Positions 9,345 through 17,005 of a stretch of 64,000 bases of DNA are shown one piece after another (positions within the stretch are counted from its first letter, which is position 1; every line of letters begins with the position of its first letter). The stretch is taken from NCBI RefSeq assembly GCF_008364625.2, contig NZ_CP126604.1, positions 1,612,001 to 1,676,000 on the forward strand. Reading direction: 5' to 3'. A program made the translations under genes and the position numbers. The notes beneath the pieces are model-generated. The model did not search any database. It was not told where the DNA came from and saw only the letters and a list, made by a program, of their open reading frames with translations. This DNA is from Enterobacter dykesii (lineage in GTDB: Bacteria; Pseudomonadota; Gammaproteobacteria; Enterobacterales; Enterobacteriaceae).

Positions 9345-9459
9345 GGGGGGGATTGACTCGCTTCGCTCGCCCTACGGGCAGCCTGTTCGCTGCGCTCTCA
9401 GTCTGTCCAACTGGCTGCCGCCAGTTGTCGAACCCCGGTCGGGGGTTCTCATCCCCCCC
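9345..9459 (-). ncRNA. Structured tRNA-downstream element (rtT-like), complete copy
   Basis: Downstream of the distal tRNA-Ser gene the minus strand can fold as nested hairpins: an outer stem of GGGGGGAT with ATCCCCCC (arms at 9451-9459 and 9345-9353), a GAACCCCCGACCGGGGTTC palindrome, and a CAACTGGC/GCCAGTTG hairpin. The T-arm-like GGGGTTCGA and the position after a tRNA recall the rtT element downstream of E. coli tyrT. That identity is from memory and unverified. The element may be just a repeat or part of the tRNA transcript. Confidence 0.4.
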
Positions 9460-9474
9460 TTTACGGAGAATATA

Positions 9475-9505
9475 AAAGAAAAAAGCCCGTACTTTCGTAC
9501 GAGCT
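9475..9505 (-). terminator. Terminator of distal tRNA-Ser
   Basis: On the minus strand AGCTCGTAC pairs with GTACGGGCT around a GAAA tetraloop, followed by TTTTTTCTTTT. Confidence 0.88.
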
Positions 9506-9518
9506 CTCATCTTAAATA

Positions 9519-9606
9519 TGGCGGTGAGGGGGGGATTCGAACCCCCGATACGTTGCCGTATACACACTTTCCAGGCGTGCTCCTTCAGCCACTCGGACAC
9601 CTCACC
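9519..9606 (-). tRNA. tRNA-Ser (anticodon GGA), distal copy
   Basis: An 88-base class II tRNA with encoded CCA. The acceptor strands GGTGAGG and CCTCACC pair, a long variable arm is present, the anticodon is GGA within CTGGAAA, and the T loop reads GGTTCGAATCC. It reads UCC and UCU codons. It resembles E. coli serW/serX. It has its own promoter at 9650-9678 and is a second copy of the gene at 10122-10209. Confidence 0.97.
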
Positions 9607-9649
9607 ATATTGTTTTGCTGCCTGACCGCTTGGGGGGCAACGGGGCGCT

Positions 9650-9678
9650 ACTATAGGGAGTTGCGCTAACACGGTCAA
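9650..9678 (-). promoter_or_regulatory. Sigma-70 promoter of distal tRNA-Ser
   Basis: On the minus strand TTGACC (9678-9673), a 17-base spacer, then TATAGT (9655-9650), followed by a GC-rich discriminator AGCGCCCC. That pattern is typical of stable-RNA promoters under stringent control. Confidence 0.85.
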
Positions 9679-9753
9679 GCAGATTTTCAGCTTTAGTGCC
9701 TGTTCGGTTAAGCATTAATCAGCTCCACGGTTTTTACGTCGTGGCACAGGGGA

Positions 9754-9939
9754 CTAACGCTGTGAATCGAGCACTTCGCTGTTTATAACCACTTCCTGGG
9801 CTTTGCCGTAGCTTTCGATCAGCAGCCGGTAAGCCGGGAAGATGTGGGTGTACACCTCAGCCCACTGAGCCGCGTCCTCACGGTTCCAGTTCTCTGGATC
9901 TCGGAGGCCACCGCCGCCGTATCCATGGGCTGGGGCCAA
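9754..9939 (-). other. Unrecognised 61-codon open frame, possible gene remnant
   Basis: A minus-strand frame lies between the two tRNA repeats, with a TTG as its only upstream start and an in-frame TGA a few codons further up. The sequence from NWNREDAAQWAEVY onward is protein-like in composition, with a mixed hydrophobic pattern ending SEVLDSQR. No family is recognised. It looks like the 3' end of a gene cut off at the repeat boundary, but it may be chance. Confidence 0.3.
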
Positions 9940-9952
9940 CGCAGGCTTTGTT

Positions 9953-9975
9953 CAAAAACGCTCCCGGCGTTTTTG
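9953..9975. terminator. Hairpin at the edge of repeat copy B
   Basis: CAAAAACG and CGTTTTTG form a perfect 8-bp stem around CTCCCGG. The T-rich arms could act as a terminator. It sits just outside the repeat, next to its junction at 9978. Confidence 0.45.
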
Positions 9976-10077
9976 TGCGGGCAGCCTGTTCGCTGCGCTC
10001 TCAGTCTGTCCAACTGGCTGTCGCCAGTTGTCGAACCCCGGTCGGGGGTTTTCATCCCCCCCTTTACGGAGAATATA

Positions 10078-10108
10078 AAAGAAAAAAGCCCGTACTTTCG
10101 TACGAGCT
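10078..10108 (-). terminator. Terminator of proximal tRNA-Ser
   Basis: Identical to the terminator at 9475-9505: a 9-bp stem with GAAA loop and a T tract on the minus strand. Confidence 0.88.
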
Positions 10109-10121
10109 CTCATCTCGAATA

Positions 10122-10209
10122 TGGCGGTGAGGGGGGGATTCGAACCCCCGATACGTTGCCGTATACACACTTTCCAGGCGTGCTCCTTCAGCCACTCGGA
10201 CACCTCACC
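10122..10209 (-). tRNA. serX: tRNA-Ser (anticodon GGA), serX position
   Basis: An 88-base tRNA-Ser(GGA) identical to the gene at 9519-9606. Its position directly upstream of, and divergent from, ghrA corresponds to serX in E. coli. It is transcribed from its own promoter at 10244-10272. Confidence 0.97.
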
Positions 10210-10243
10210 ATATTGTCATCCCATTGTTGCCGGGACGGGCGCT

Positions 10244-10272
10244 AATGTAAGGAAAAGCCGAACTGCCGTCAA
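10244..10272 (-). promoter_or_regulatory. Sigma-70 promoter of serX
   Basis: On the minus strand TTGACG (10272-10267), a 17-base spacer, then TACATT (10249-10244), followed by AGCGCCCG. Spacing and the GC-rich discriminator match the other tRNA copy, although the surrounding sequence is unrelated. Confidence 0.8.
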
Positions 10273-10441
10273 CTCACTTTTTCAGTAATTTAGCGCGTTT
10301 AGACAAACTTCAGGCAACATGATTCTTAAATGTGCTGAAAGCGTCTTTTTTATCAGCAACACAGTTGCGCTATAAATTTGTTATGCTGACCGTCCAGTGA
10401 AAAAGCAAACTAAATCAGCGCAATAAAAGGCAGGAATGACT

Positions 10442-11380
10442 ATGGATATACTTTTCTATCACCCCACTTTTGATACGGCATACTGGATCAAGGCGCTTTC
10501 GACTGCGTTACCCGGCGCACGCGTTCGCGAGTGGAAGCGTGGCGATAATGAACATGCTGACTATGCGCTGGTCTGGCATCCCCCGGTAGAAATGCTCCAG
10601 GGCCGCAAGCTGAAGGCCGTTTTTGCCCTGGGAGCCGGCGTGGATTCCATTCTGAGCAAACTGAAGGCACACCCTGAAATGCTGCCGGAAGACGTCCCAC
10701 TCTTCCGCCTGGAAGATACCGGAATGGGGCAGCAGATGCAGGAGTATGCCGTGAGCCAGGTACTGCACTGGTTCCGCCGCTTCGATGACTATCAGGCCTT
10801 TAAACAGCGAGCCCACTGGGAGCCGCTGCCGGAGTACCATCGCGAAGACTTTACCATCGGCATCCTCGGTGCGGGCGTGCTGGGCTCAAAAGTGGCCGAA
10901 GCGCTTGCCCCGTGGGGATTCCCGCTGCGCTGCTGGAGCCGCAGCCGCAAGAATTATCCGGGCGTAGAGAGCTTTGCCGGAACGGATGAGCTTCTGGCCT
11001 TTCTGAAAGGCACGCGTGTGCTCATAAACCTGCTGCCAAACACGGCGGAAACGGTGGGGATCATCAATGCAGCCCTGCTCAATCAGCTTGCCGACCAGAG
11101 CTACCTGATGAACCTCGCGCGCGGGGTTCATGTCGTGGAAGGCGATCTGCTGAAGGTGCTGGACAGCGGAAAGCTAAAAGGCGCCATGCTGGATGTCTAT
11201 AGCAGTGAGCCACTGCCCGCGGAAAGCCCGCTGTGGTCGCATCCACGCGTCGCCATGACCCCGCACGTGGCTGCCGTGACGCGTCCGGCAGAAGCGGTGG
11301 CGTATATATCCCATACCATCAGCGAAATGGAAAAGGGTAACGCGGTCACCGGACAGGTCGACAGACAGCGCGGCTACTGA
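10442..11380 (+). CDS. ghrA: Glyoxylate/hydroxypyruvate reductase A
   Basis: A 312-residue D-2-hydroxyacid dehydrogenase. The NAD(P)-binding motif [16 protein letters not shown] is at about residues 140-155, the catalytic-region [10 protein letters not shown] at about 225, and the C-terminal [12 protein letters not shown] carries the catalytic His. It reduces glyoxylate and hydroxypyruvate with NADPH in the cytoplasm. An ATG two codons upstream (10436) is possible; the second ATG gives the E. coli length and a better SD spacing (AGGCAGGA, 6 bases). Confidence 0.95.
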   Translation: MDILFYHPTFDTAYWIKALSTALPGARVREWKRGDNEHADYALVWHPPVEMLQGRKLKAVFALGAGVDSILSKLKAHPEMLPEDVPLFRLEDTGMGQQMQEYAVSQVLHWFRRFDDYQAFKQRAHWEPLPEYHREDFTIGILGAGVLGSKVAEALAPWGFPLRCWSRSRKNYPGVESFAGTDELLAFLKGTRVLINLLPNTAETVGIINAALLNQLADQSYLMNLARGVHVVEGDLLKVLDSGKLKGAMLDVYSSEPLPAESPLWSHPRVAMTPHVAAVTRPAEAVAYISHTISEMEKGNAVTGQVDRQRGY

Positions 11381-11382
11381 GA

Positions 11383-11407
11383 GAAACCCGGCGTTCGCCG
11401 GGTTTTT
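11383..11407 (+). terminator. Terminator after ghrA
   Basis: AAACCCGGCG and CGCCGGGTTT form a stem around a TT loop, followed by further T residues, directly after the ghrA stop codon. Confidence 0.85.
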
Positions 11408-11464
11408 GCTAATATTCGCCGCTGATAACTGCTATCCTTTGGAAAAACCGCAGAGGAGAGAGAG

Positions 11465-12202
11465 ATGTATCCCGTTGACCTGCATATGCACACCGTCGCC
11501 AGCACCCACGCGTATAGCAACCTCCATGATTATATCGCCCAGGCGAAGCTTAAAGGCATCAAGCTGTTCGCGATCACCGATCATGGCCCGGACATGGCGG
11601 ATGCGCCGCACTACTGGCATTTTGTGAATATGCGGATCTGGCCACGCCTGGTGGACGGTATTGGGATACTGCGCGGCATTGAGGCGAACATCAAAAATAC
11701 CGACGGTGAGATCGACTGCACCGGCCCGATGCTGACGTCTCTTGACCTTATCCTCGCCGGTTTCCATGAGCCGGTTTTCCCTCCTCAGGATAAAGACACC
11801 AACACCGCGGCGATGATTGCCACCATTGCCAGCGGCAATGTGCATATCATTAGCCATCCCGGTAACCCAAAGTATCCAATTGATATTCAGGCTGTCGCGC
11901 AGGCGGCAGCGAAGCACCGCGTGGCGCTGGAGATTAATAATTCCTCCTTTGTGCACTCGCGTAAGGGCAGTGAAGCCAACTGTCGCGAAGTGGCTGCCGC
12001 CGTGCGTGACGCAGGTGGCATGGTGGCGCTGGGCTCAGATTCTCATACCGCGTTTACGCTGGGCGATTTCAGCGAGTGCCTGAAAGTGCTGAATGATGTT
12101 AACTTCCCGGAAGCGCAAATCCTGAACGTGACCCCACGCCGCATGCTCGATTTCCTCGAGTCACGCGGCATGGAGCCGATTGCCGAATTTGACGATCTTT
12201 AA
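11465..12202 (+). CDS. ycdX: PHP-family phosphatase YcdX
   Basis: A 245-residue PHP-domain protein. The metal-binding HMH motif is in [10 protein letters not shown] (residues 5-14), with ITDHGPDM (about 38), ISHPGNPK (about 135) and GSDSHTAF (about 195) supplying further His/Asp ligands for a three-zinc centre. The E. coli homologue is a zinc phosphatase needed for swarming. SD AGAGGAGAGAG precedes the ATG. ycdY follows 21 bases later and is probably cotranscribed. Confidence 0.95.
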   Translation: MYPVDLHMHTVASTHAYSNLHDYIAQAKLKGIKLFAITDHGPDMADAPHYWHFVNMRIWPRLVDGIGILRGIEANIKNTDGEIDCTGPMLTSLDLILAGFHEPVFPPQDKDTNTAAMIATIASGNVHIISHPGNPKYPIDIQAVAQAAAKHRVALEINNSSFVHSRKGSEANCREVAAAVRDAGGMVALGSDSHTAFTLGDFSECLKVLNDVNFPEAQILNVTPRRMLDFLESRGMEPIAEFDDL

Positions 12203-12223
12203 TTGTGTAATGGAATCATAAAA

Positions 12224-12778
12224 ATGAACGAGTTTTCCATCCTCTGCCGCGTGCTGGGTACGCTCTATTATCGCCAGCCGCAAGACCCGCTGTTGGTTCC
12301 GCTCTTTACGTTAATTCGTGAAGGCAAACTGGCGCAGAACTGGCCGCTGGAACAGGATGATTTACTGGAACGTCTGCAAAAAAGCTGCGACATGCAGCAG
12401 ATTGCGACGGACTACAATGCGCTGTTCGTCGGCGATGAGTGCCGCGTTTCGCCATACCGTTCAGCCTGGCAGGAAGGGGCAACGGAAGCGGAAGTCTGCG
12501 CGTTCCTCTCCACGCGCGGTATGCCGCTGAGCGATACGCCGGCCGATCATATCGGTACGCTGCTGCTGGCGGCATCCTGGATCGAAGATAACGCTGGTGA
12601 TGATGAGAACGAAGCCATCGAAACCCTCTTCGAAACGTACCTGCTGCCGTGGGTTGGGACATTCCTGGGTAAAGTCGAAGCGCATGCCACCTCGCCGTTC
12701 TGGAGAACGCTGGCGCCGCTGACCCGCGACGCTATCGCGGCAATGTGGGACGAGCTGGAAGAAGAGAACGAAGAGTGA
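12224..12778 (+). CDS. ycdY: TorD/DmsD-family chaperone YcdY
   Basis: A 184-residue, mainly helical protein starting MNEFSILCRVLG, matching the E. coli YcdY length. It belongs to the TorD-like redox-enzyme chaperone family, with the acidic DELEEENEE C-terminus of this subgroup. In E. coli it is reported to help zinc loading and activity of YcdX, its operon neighbour. An in-frame GTG/TTG-type start further upstream (12203) is possible but touches the ycdX stop and lacks family support. Confidence 0.93.
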   Translation: MNEFSILCRVLGTLYYRQPQDPLLVPLFTLIREGKLAQNWPLEQDDLLERLQKSCDMQQIATDYNALFVGDECRVSPYRSAWQEGATEAEVCAFLSTRGMPLSDTPADHIGTLLLAASWIEDNAGDDENEAIETLFETYLLPWVGTFLGKVEAHATSPFWRTLAPLTRDAIAAMWDELEEENEE

Positions 12779-12848
12779 TTTAGATCACATAAATTCTGCA
12801 ACTCAACATTCTAACTTGCACGTAATGTGCTTCTGATCTCATTTCTAT

Positions 12849-12874
12849 GGTGCGCATCTGCTAAGATGCGCACC
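12849..12874 (+). promoter_or_regulatory. Perfect 11-bp inverted repeat touching the ycdZ start codon
   Basis: GGTGCGCATCT and AGATGCGCACC form a perfect 11-bp stem with a GCTA loop. The right arm ends at the base before the ycdZ ATG. No SD is visible in front of that ATG. As RNA this would be a stable hairpin over the ribosome-binding region; as DNA it could be an operator. Confidence 0.7.
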
Positions 12875-13357
12875 ATGAACATATTACTTTGTATCGCACT
12901 AACGACAGGTATTCTCTCCGGGCTCTGGGGATGGGTGGCCGCGTCTCTTGGTCTGCTCAGTTGGGCCGGGTTCCTCGGCTGCACCGCCTATTTCGCCTGT
13001 CCGCAGGGGGGCGTCAAAGGGCTCTTTATCTCTGGCTGCACGCTGATGAGCGGTGTTATCTGGGCGCTGGTGATCGTTAAAGGCAGCGCGCTGGCGCCGC
13101 ATCTGGAGCTGCTGGGGTACGTCATGACGGGTGTCGTTGCCTTTTTAATGTGCATCCAGGCTAAGCATCTGCTGCTTTCATTTGTGCCGGGAACCTTTAT
13201 GGGGGCGTGCGCGACCTTTGCAGGGCAGGGTGACTGGAAGCTGGTGGTTCCCTCCCTGGCGCTGGGGTTGCTGTTTGGCTATGCCATGAAAAACAGCGGT
13301 CTGTGGCTGGCGTCGCGGCGGGAAAAATCGCAAAACATCACGGCGGTGAGCGAATAA
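12875..13357 (+). CDS. ycdZ: Inner-membrane protein YcdZ (DUF1097)
   Basis: A 160-residue very hydrophobic protein with about five helices, starting MNILLCIALTTG as in E. coli YcdZ. The family motifs LGCTAYFACPQGG (about residue 40) and VPGTFMGACATFAGQGDWK (about 105) are present. Function is unknown. Upstream in-frame starts at 12866 and 12827 lie within or before the inverted repeat. The chosen ATG matches the family start but has no SD, so expression may depend on the hairpin described separately. Confidence 0.92.
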   Translation: MNILLCIALTTGILSGLWGWVAASLGLLSWAGFLGCTAYFACPQGGVKGLFISGCTLMSGVIWALVIVKGSALAPHLELLGYVMTGVVAFLMCIQAKHLLLSFVPGTFMGACATFAGQGDWKLVVPSLALGLLFGYAMKNSGLWLASRREKSQNITAVSE

Positions 13358-13360
13358 AAA

Positions 13361-13388
13361 AAGGCGAGATATTCATCTCGCCTTTTTT
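13361..13388. terminator. Bidirectional terminator between ycdZ and csgG
   Basis: AAGGCGAGAT and ATCTCGCCTT form a perfect 10-bp stem around ATTC, with A and T runs on the outside that serve both converging genes. Confidence 0.9.
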
Positions 13389-13400
13389 ATGCGCTTCCTG

Positions 13401-14234
13401 TCAGGATTCCGGAGGGACTGACATATCGCGGTATTTCACCAGGATCGGGTTCTGCACGTCTGCTTTGTTTTGCAGATCCCACAGCCCGCGGTCGATACCG
13501 TCGTTGATTAAGAAGATCACGCCGGTTTCAATGGCTGACATCAGGCACATCATGACCGGCTCGTTAGAGGTGTAGCCAATTTCACCCTCCAGCAAACGCT
13601 GGTAATCGATGAAGCGGAATACCCCAGCCTGAACTTCATAAGACAGAATGGTTTTGCTGGTGTTCACCGAAGAGAGCACTTCGCCTGTACTGACGTTAAC
13701 CACACGCAGGTTAACGGCGATTTGGTCAAGCTGATACTGGGTATCGGCACCGATACCGAAGTAACGTGCTCCCGCACCACCCGATTTAACGTTACTTTCG
13801 TAGCCAATAATCGATCCTTCAATCATCACGTTCGCTGCCGCCAGAGATTGCAGAGGCATGCGGTTATTGTCCGCGACGGTGCCATTTTCCTGGGCGGCAC
13901 GAATGATTTTGCGTTCATTCAACAGGTTCTGGAGCCCCTGGCGTTCCAGAGGAATAAACCAGTGCGAATCCTTGAGCGCGGTAACCAGCATGGCGGTGGC
14001 ACTTTGCGGCACGGCCGTGGAGAAGTTACTTGCCGGGTAAGGTTTAAATTGCCCGGTTTCATCCTGAATGTTGTATACGGAGACAAATATTTTCCCCGTA
14101 GGTGAAGGTAAATGCGTTAAATCACGATAACTCTGGGCCCGAGGCATTAATGTAGGTTTTGCAGCTTCTTTAGGTGGAGCAGTTAAACAACCGCTCAATA
14201 AGCACACTGCAACAAATATCAGGAAGCGCTGCAT
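13401..14234 (-). CDS. csgG: Curli secretion channel lipoprotein CsgG
   Basis: A 277-residue outer-membrane lipoprotein, the same length as E. coli CsgG. Signal peptide with lipobox LSGC (Cys16). It forms the nonameric pore that secretes CsgA and CsgB. The constriction and helical segments are recognisable (YRDLTHLPSPTGKIFVSVYN near residue 36; YGSNxK-like YESNVKSGG near 150). It is the last gene of csgDEFG, 26 bases after csgF. Confidence 0.97.
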   Translation of the reverse strand: MQRFLIFVAVCLLSGCLTAPPKEAAKPTLMPRAQSYRDLTHLPSPTGKIFVSVYNIQDETGQFKPYPASNFSTAVPQSATAMLVTALKDSHWFIPLERQGLQNLLNERKIIRAAQENGTVADNNRMPLQSLAAANVMIEGSIIGYESNVKSGGAGARYFGIGADTQYQLDQIAVNLRVVNVSTGEVLSSVNTSKTILSYEVQAGVFRFIDYQRLLEGEIGYTSNEPVMMCLMSAIETGVIFLINDGIDRGLWDLQNKADVQNPILVKYRDMSVPPES

Positions 14235-14260
14235 GATCGTTGTCCTTATTTAGCTATTGT

Positions 14261-14674
14261 TTAAAAGTCAGTTGAATTACTTTGTAGACCAGAAACCTGA
14301 ATGGTGGAGATTCTTCCGGTTTTACGATCGGTCACGTTCAACTGAAGCTGTCCGTCGGTATTGGCGATATCAACGATAAAGTCGTTGGTCACCATCCGGC
14401 CGGGTTTACCGGTATTAATGTTGGTCAGTAACCCACCTAAAATCTGCGACTGAATAGCCTGAGTGAAGTTGTCCAGTGCGGACGGGGTATCAACGCTAAA
14501 ATCCTTTAAGCTGGGATCCTTATAGGAGTTTTGCGCCTGAGCTTCATTCAGCAGGAACGCGCCATTGTTAGGGTTACCGCCAAAGTTAGGGTTACGGAAC
14601 TGAAACGTCATGTTTCCGGCCCAGCTTATGGGTGTTATCAGCATTATCGAAACAACTGCATATGCAATACGCAT
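14261..14674 (-). CDS. csgF: Curli assembly factor CsgF
   Basis: A 137-residue secreted protein with a signal peptide ending about AWA or AGN near residue 20, then the conserved [17 protein letters not shown] segment that inserts into the CsgG pore. It couples CsgB nucleation to the CsgG channel at the cell surface. It lies between csgE and csgG with short spacers. Confidence 0.97.
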   Translation of the reverse strand: MRIAYAVVSIMLITPISWAGNMTFQFRNPNFGGNPNNGAFLLNEAQAQNSYKDPSLKDFSVDTPSALDNFTQAIQSQILGGLLTNINTGKPGRMVTNDFIVDIANTDGQLQLNVTDRKTGRISTIQVSGLQSNSTDF

Positions 14675-14697
14675 GACAGCCTCCGCATATCGGTTCG

Positions 14698-15087
14698 CTA
14701 GAACTCGTCTTTTGCTAAATCGCTGGTGCTTAATAGGGCTTTATCTATTTGCAGGCGATTAATAGCGTCTTCTGATTGTGCCAGTGCTAAGGCTACGTTT
14801 TTATCGAAGTCTATTTTTGTGGGGAATAAAAACGTTTGATAAATAACGTACTGATTAGCCGTTATTGTTATCCAACTTCCCCATCGTGCACTGGGCCGCT
14901 CGTTGATTGTTATATTTCCGGTATAAGCACTGTCCCATTTATCACTAAAGGCTCGGTAAAAACTGTGCCCGACCGATGAGACAGTGTGGTCTGTTAACAA
15001 TCCGGGAACTTCGACCTCGACGGCCTTCAGATTCCCGGCAGCGAGCAGGAAACTCGCTGCGGCGATCCAACTCAACGTGCGCTTCAT
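14698..15087 (-). CDS. csgE: Curli secretion specificity factor CsgE
   Basis: A 129-residue periplasmic protein with a signal peptide (residues 1 to about 22, LLAAGNLKA). The mature part carries [22 protein letters not shown], the conserved CsgE N-terminus. It caps the periplasmic face of CsgG and selects subunits for export. It starts 4 bases after csgD ends. Confidence 0.97.
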   Translation of the reverse strand: MKRTLSWIAAASFLLAAGNLKAVEVEVPGLLTDHTVSSVGHSFYRAFSDKWDSAYTGNITINERPSARWGSWITITANQYVIYQTFLFPTKIDFDKNVALALAQSEDAINRLQIDKALLSTSDLAKDEF

Positions 15088-15091
15088 GTGA

Positions 15092-15742
15092 TTAACGCCT
15101 GAGGTTATCGTTTGCCCACGAAACAGCCTGAGTTCGGTTTTTCACAGCTATCTTCTTGAAAAGATTATAAAGGTGCGTCTTTACCGTATTTTCGCTGATA
15201 AATAACGAACGGGCGATTTCAATATTTGAAGCACCAATGCGTAACTTGTTCAGGATCTCTTTCTCACGGTGCGTGAGCAGTGCGGACTCTGAACTGTTAT
15301 AGCGATAATTTCCGGAGTGCGTGATGAGATAGCTGGCAAGCTTTTGCGAAAAATAACACTCTCCGCGCAATATACCTTGCAGGCCCTCTACTACCCGGTC
15401 TTCTTCTTCCGTGACGTAGAATACGCCATTGATATGCGGCCAGCTTTCAATATCTCTGAAAGGATATTCATCAGGCGTATTCAACAATAGCACGCGGATA
15501 TTATTGTTTTTCCTGCTTAAAATATCTTGCCAGTAATGGATAAGCTTTTTATCAGCTTCCATCATATCGAAAAGAATGATGCTGCCAGGTGCAATATCAT
15601 CAAAAGAACGTTGAATATTATGCAATTTCCCGTTCAGTGATAAAGATTGCTTTAAATGTTGTAATAAAGCTGTCGCTTGCAAAGATGGTTTTGTGATCAA
15701 CAGTAATGTATGACCATGTAAACTATGGACTTCATTATACAT
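15092..15742 (-). CDS. csgD: Biofilm master regulator CsgD
   Basis: A 216-residue transcription factor. An N-terminal receiver-like domain (about 10-125) is followed by a LuxR-type helix-turn-helix at about 150-210, with [19 protein letters not shown] and [16 protein letters not shown]. It activates csgBA and other matrix functions. It heads csgDEFG and is divergent from csgB across 766 bases. Its mRNA leader of roughly 150 bases contains a GTCCTC/GAGGAC hairpin near the SD; the E. coli leader is a target of several small RNAs. Confidence 0.97.
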   Translation of the reverse strand: MYNEVHSLHGHTLLLITKPSLQATALLQHLKQSLSLNGKLHNIQRSFDDIAPGSIILFDMMEADKKLIHYWQDILSRKNNNIRVLLLNTPDEYPFRDIESWPHINGVFYVTEEEDRVVEGLQGILRGECYFSQKLASYLITHSGNYRYNSSESALLTHREKEILNKLRIGASNIEIARSLFISENTVKTHLYNLFKKIAVKNRTQAVSWANDNLRR

Positions 15743-15899
15743 GATGAAACCCCACTTTTTTTAGGCACCTGGCAGCTGTCCTCCTGTTTATAAGAGGACA
15801 CCAGAAGTACTGACAGATGTTGCACTGCTGTGTGTAGAATCAGACCATAACCCCCCCACAGGGAGGAAAATATAAAACCAATTTCGTACATCTAATTTC

Positions 15900-15953
15900 A
15901 ATCTAGCTTTTACGAAGTTTAAAGCAAGTGTTAAACATGTAACAGAATGTAAA
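15900..15953 (-). promoter_or_regulatory. csgD promoter with OmpR site
   Basis: On the minus strand TTTACATTCTGTTACATGTT (15953-15934) resembles the OmpR D1 site of E. coli csgD. The -10 element is probably TAGATT (15905-15900) in AAGCTAGATTG. This would give a leader of about 150 bases. The match to E. coli is from memory. Confidence 0.6.
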
Positions 15954-16372
15954 AATCAATATTAATTTGTGAAAAACGCTTATTGTTAATGGTAATAATT
16001 GATGAAAAAGTTGTACATATAAATAGACGTGCACAGATTTTAAAAATCATACAAATATTTTTATATAATTGATTTTTAATCTTATTTGTTATTTTTACGT
16101 CGCACTAATTAAGTATGAGTTTCAGATTATTTCTAAGCCCGTGAATGGGCAGCTGCCTGGCTTAAGAAAACAGGCGTCGTGTCACGCACTGAGAAAAATC
16201 ATCTCCAGCCGTTACGTTTAAACAACGCGGGATGACGCCTGGACAGCCTTCATCCCGTTGTACAACCCGATCGCAAGACCTGCTTAATAAAAAATATAAG
16301 CTGACCTAATTAAAGTGATTTTTGATGTAAATTACGACTTTGTGATGAGCCGATAAATAAAAATAAGTCGCG

Positions 16373-16383
16373 CGGGTGAGATA
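16373..16383 (+). promoter_or_regulatory. CsgD binding site of csgBA
   Basis: CGGGTGAGATA fits the CsgD consensus CGGGKGAGNKA exactly, 125 bases before the csgB ATG. The csgBA -10 would lie about 20-30 bases downstream. Confidence 0.8.
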
Positions 16384-16508
16384 TTTAAAATGTTTCAGCG
16401 GACATACTCTTCACCGTAACGACGCGTTAACACAATACGAGTCGTTTTAACAAGTAGCATTGGTAAAGGTTTATGGCGTGATTAAATAGCCAGGTCCAGG
16501 GTGACAAC

Positions 16509-16964
16509 ATGAAAAACACATCGTTAATTATGATGTTTACATTACTTGGTGCGCCTGGATTTGTGACCGCAGCGAATTCAGATTTGGCAAATGCTGAATA
16601 TAACTTTGCGGTTAACGAATTAAGTCTTTCATCACTCAATCAGGCAGCCATTATTGGTCAGCGGGGCGTTTTCAATAACGCTGAGGTTAGCCAGGACGGT
16701 TCAAGACTCTTAGCCATTGTATCTCAGGATGGGGCGGGTAACAGAGCGAGAGTTGATCAATCAGGGAGTTACAATTTAGCCTGGGTCGATCAAAGCGGTA
16801 ACGGGAATGATGCAGGTATTACGCAAGATGGATACGGTAATAGCGCGAAAATTATCCAGAAAGGGTCGGGTAATAGAGCAAATATTACGCAGTACGGTAC
16901 GCAGAAAACCGCAGTTGTAGTGCAGAAACAGTCGCAAATGGCGATTAACGTTATTCAACATTAG
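16509..16964 (+). CDS. csgB: Curli nucleator subunit CsgB
   Basis: A 151-residue protein with a signal peptide (residues 1 to about 21, VTAA), then the secretion segment NSDLANAEYNFAVNEL, then five imperfect amyloid repeats with spaced Q, N and G residues (for example NRARVDQSGSYNLAWVDQ). The last repeat, with KTAVVVQKQSQMAI, is charged and anchors CsgB to the cell. It nucleates CsgA fibres. First gene of csgBAC. Confidence 0.97.
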   Translation: MKNTSLIMMFTLLGAPGFVTAANSDLANAEYNFAVNELSLSSLNQAAIIGQRGVFNNAEVSQDGSRLLAIVSQDGAGNRARVDQSGSYNLAWVDQSGNGNDAGITQDGYGNSAKIIQKGSGNRANITQYGTQKTAVVVQKQSQMAINVIQH

Positions 16965-17005
16965 CGCTTTCGCGACGACTTTAATCAATCCGATGGGGGT
17001 TTACC

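Larger units (their letters stand above)
9375..9613. repeat. Direct repeat copy A (239 bp) containing tRNA-Ser
   Basis: Bases 9375-9613 recur at 9978-10216 with a constant offset of 603 and only about four substitutions by eye. The repeat holds the tRNA-Ser gene, its terminator and part of the structured downstream element. It ends 7 bases upstream of the tRNA, so the promoters are not part of it. Confidence 0.92.
9978..10216. repeat. Direct repeat copy B (239 bp) containing tRNA-Ser
   Basis: Second copy of the 9375-9613 repeat. The structured element downstream of the tRNA is cut here: the GAACCCC palindrome and CAACTGGC hairpin are present (10000-10062), but the closing ATCCCCCC arm found in copy A is missing because homology stops at 9978. 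Confidence 0.92.
15743..16508. other. csgD-csgB divergent regulatory region
   Basis: No gene is seen in these 766 bases. The csgD-proximal third is AT-rich and carries the csgD promoter and leader. A more GC-rich patch at about 16130-16290 includes an inverted repeat (CAAC then GGGATGA at 16223-16235 with TCATCCC then GTTG at 16250-16260). The csgB-proximal end holds the CsgD box and csgBA promoter. Size and arrangement resemble E. coli. Confidence 0.8.

Noticed and set aside
9301..9678. Minus-strand 125-residue frame covering the distal tRNA-Ser, and a similar 83-residue frame over serX (9952-10203)
   Set aside because: They translate the tRNA itself (SEWLKEHAWKVCIRQRIGGSNPP), a familiar false protein prediction.
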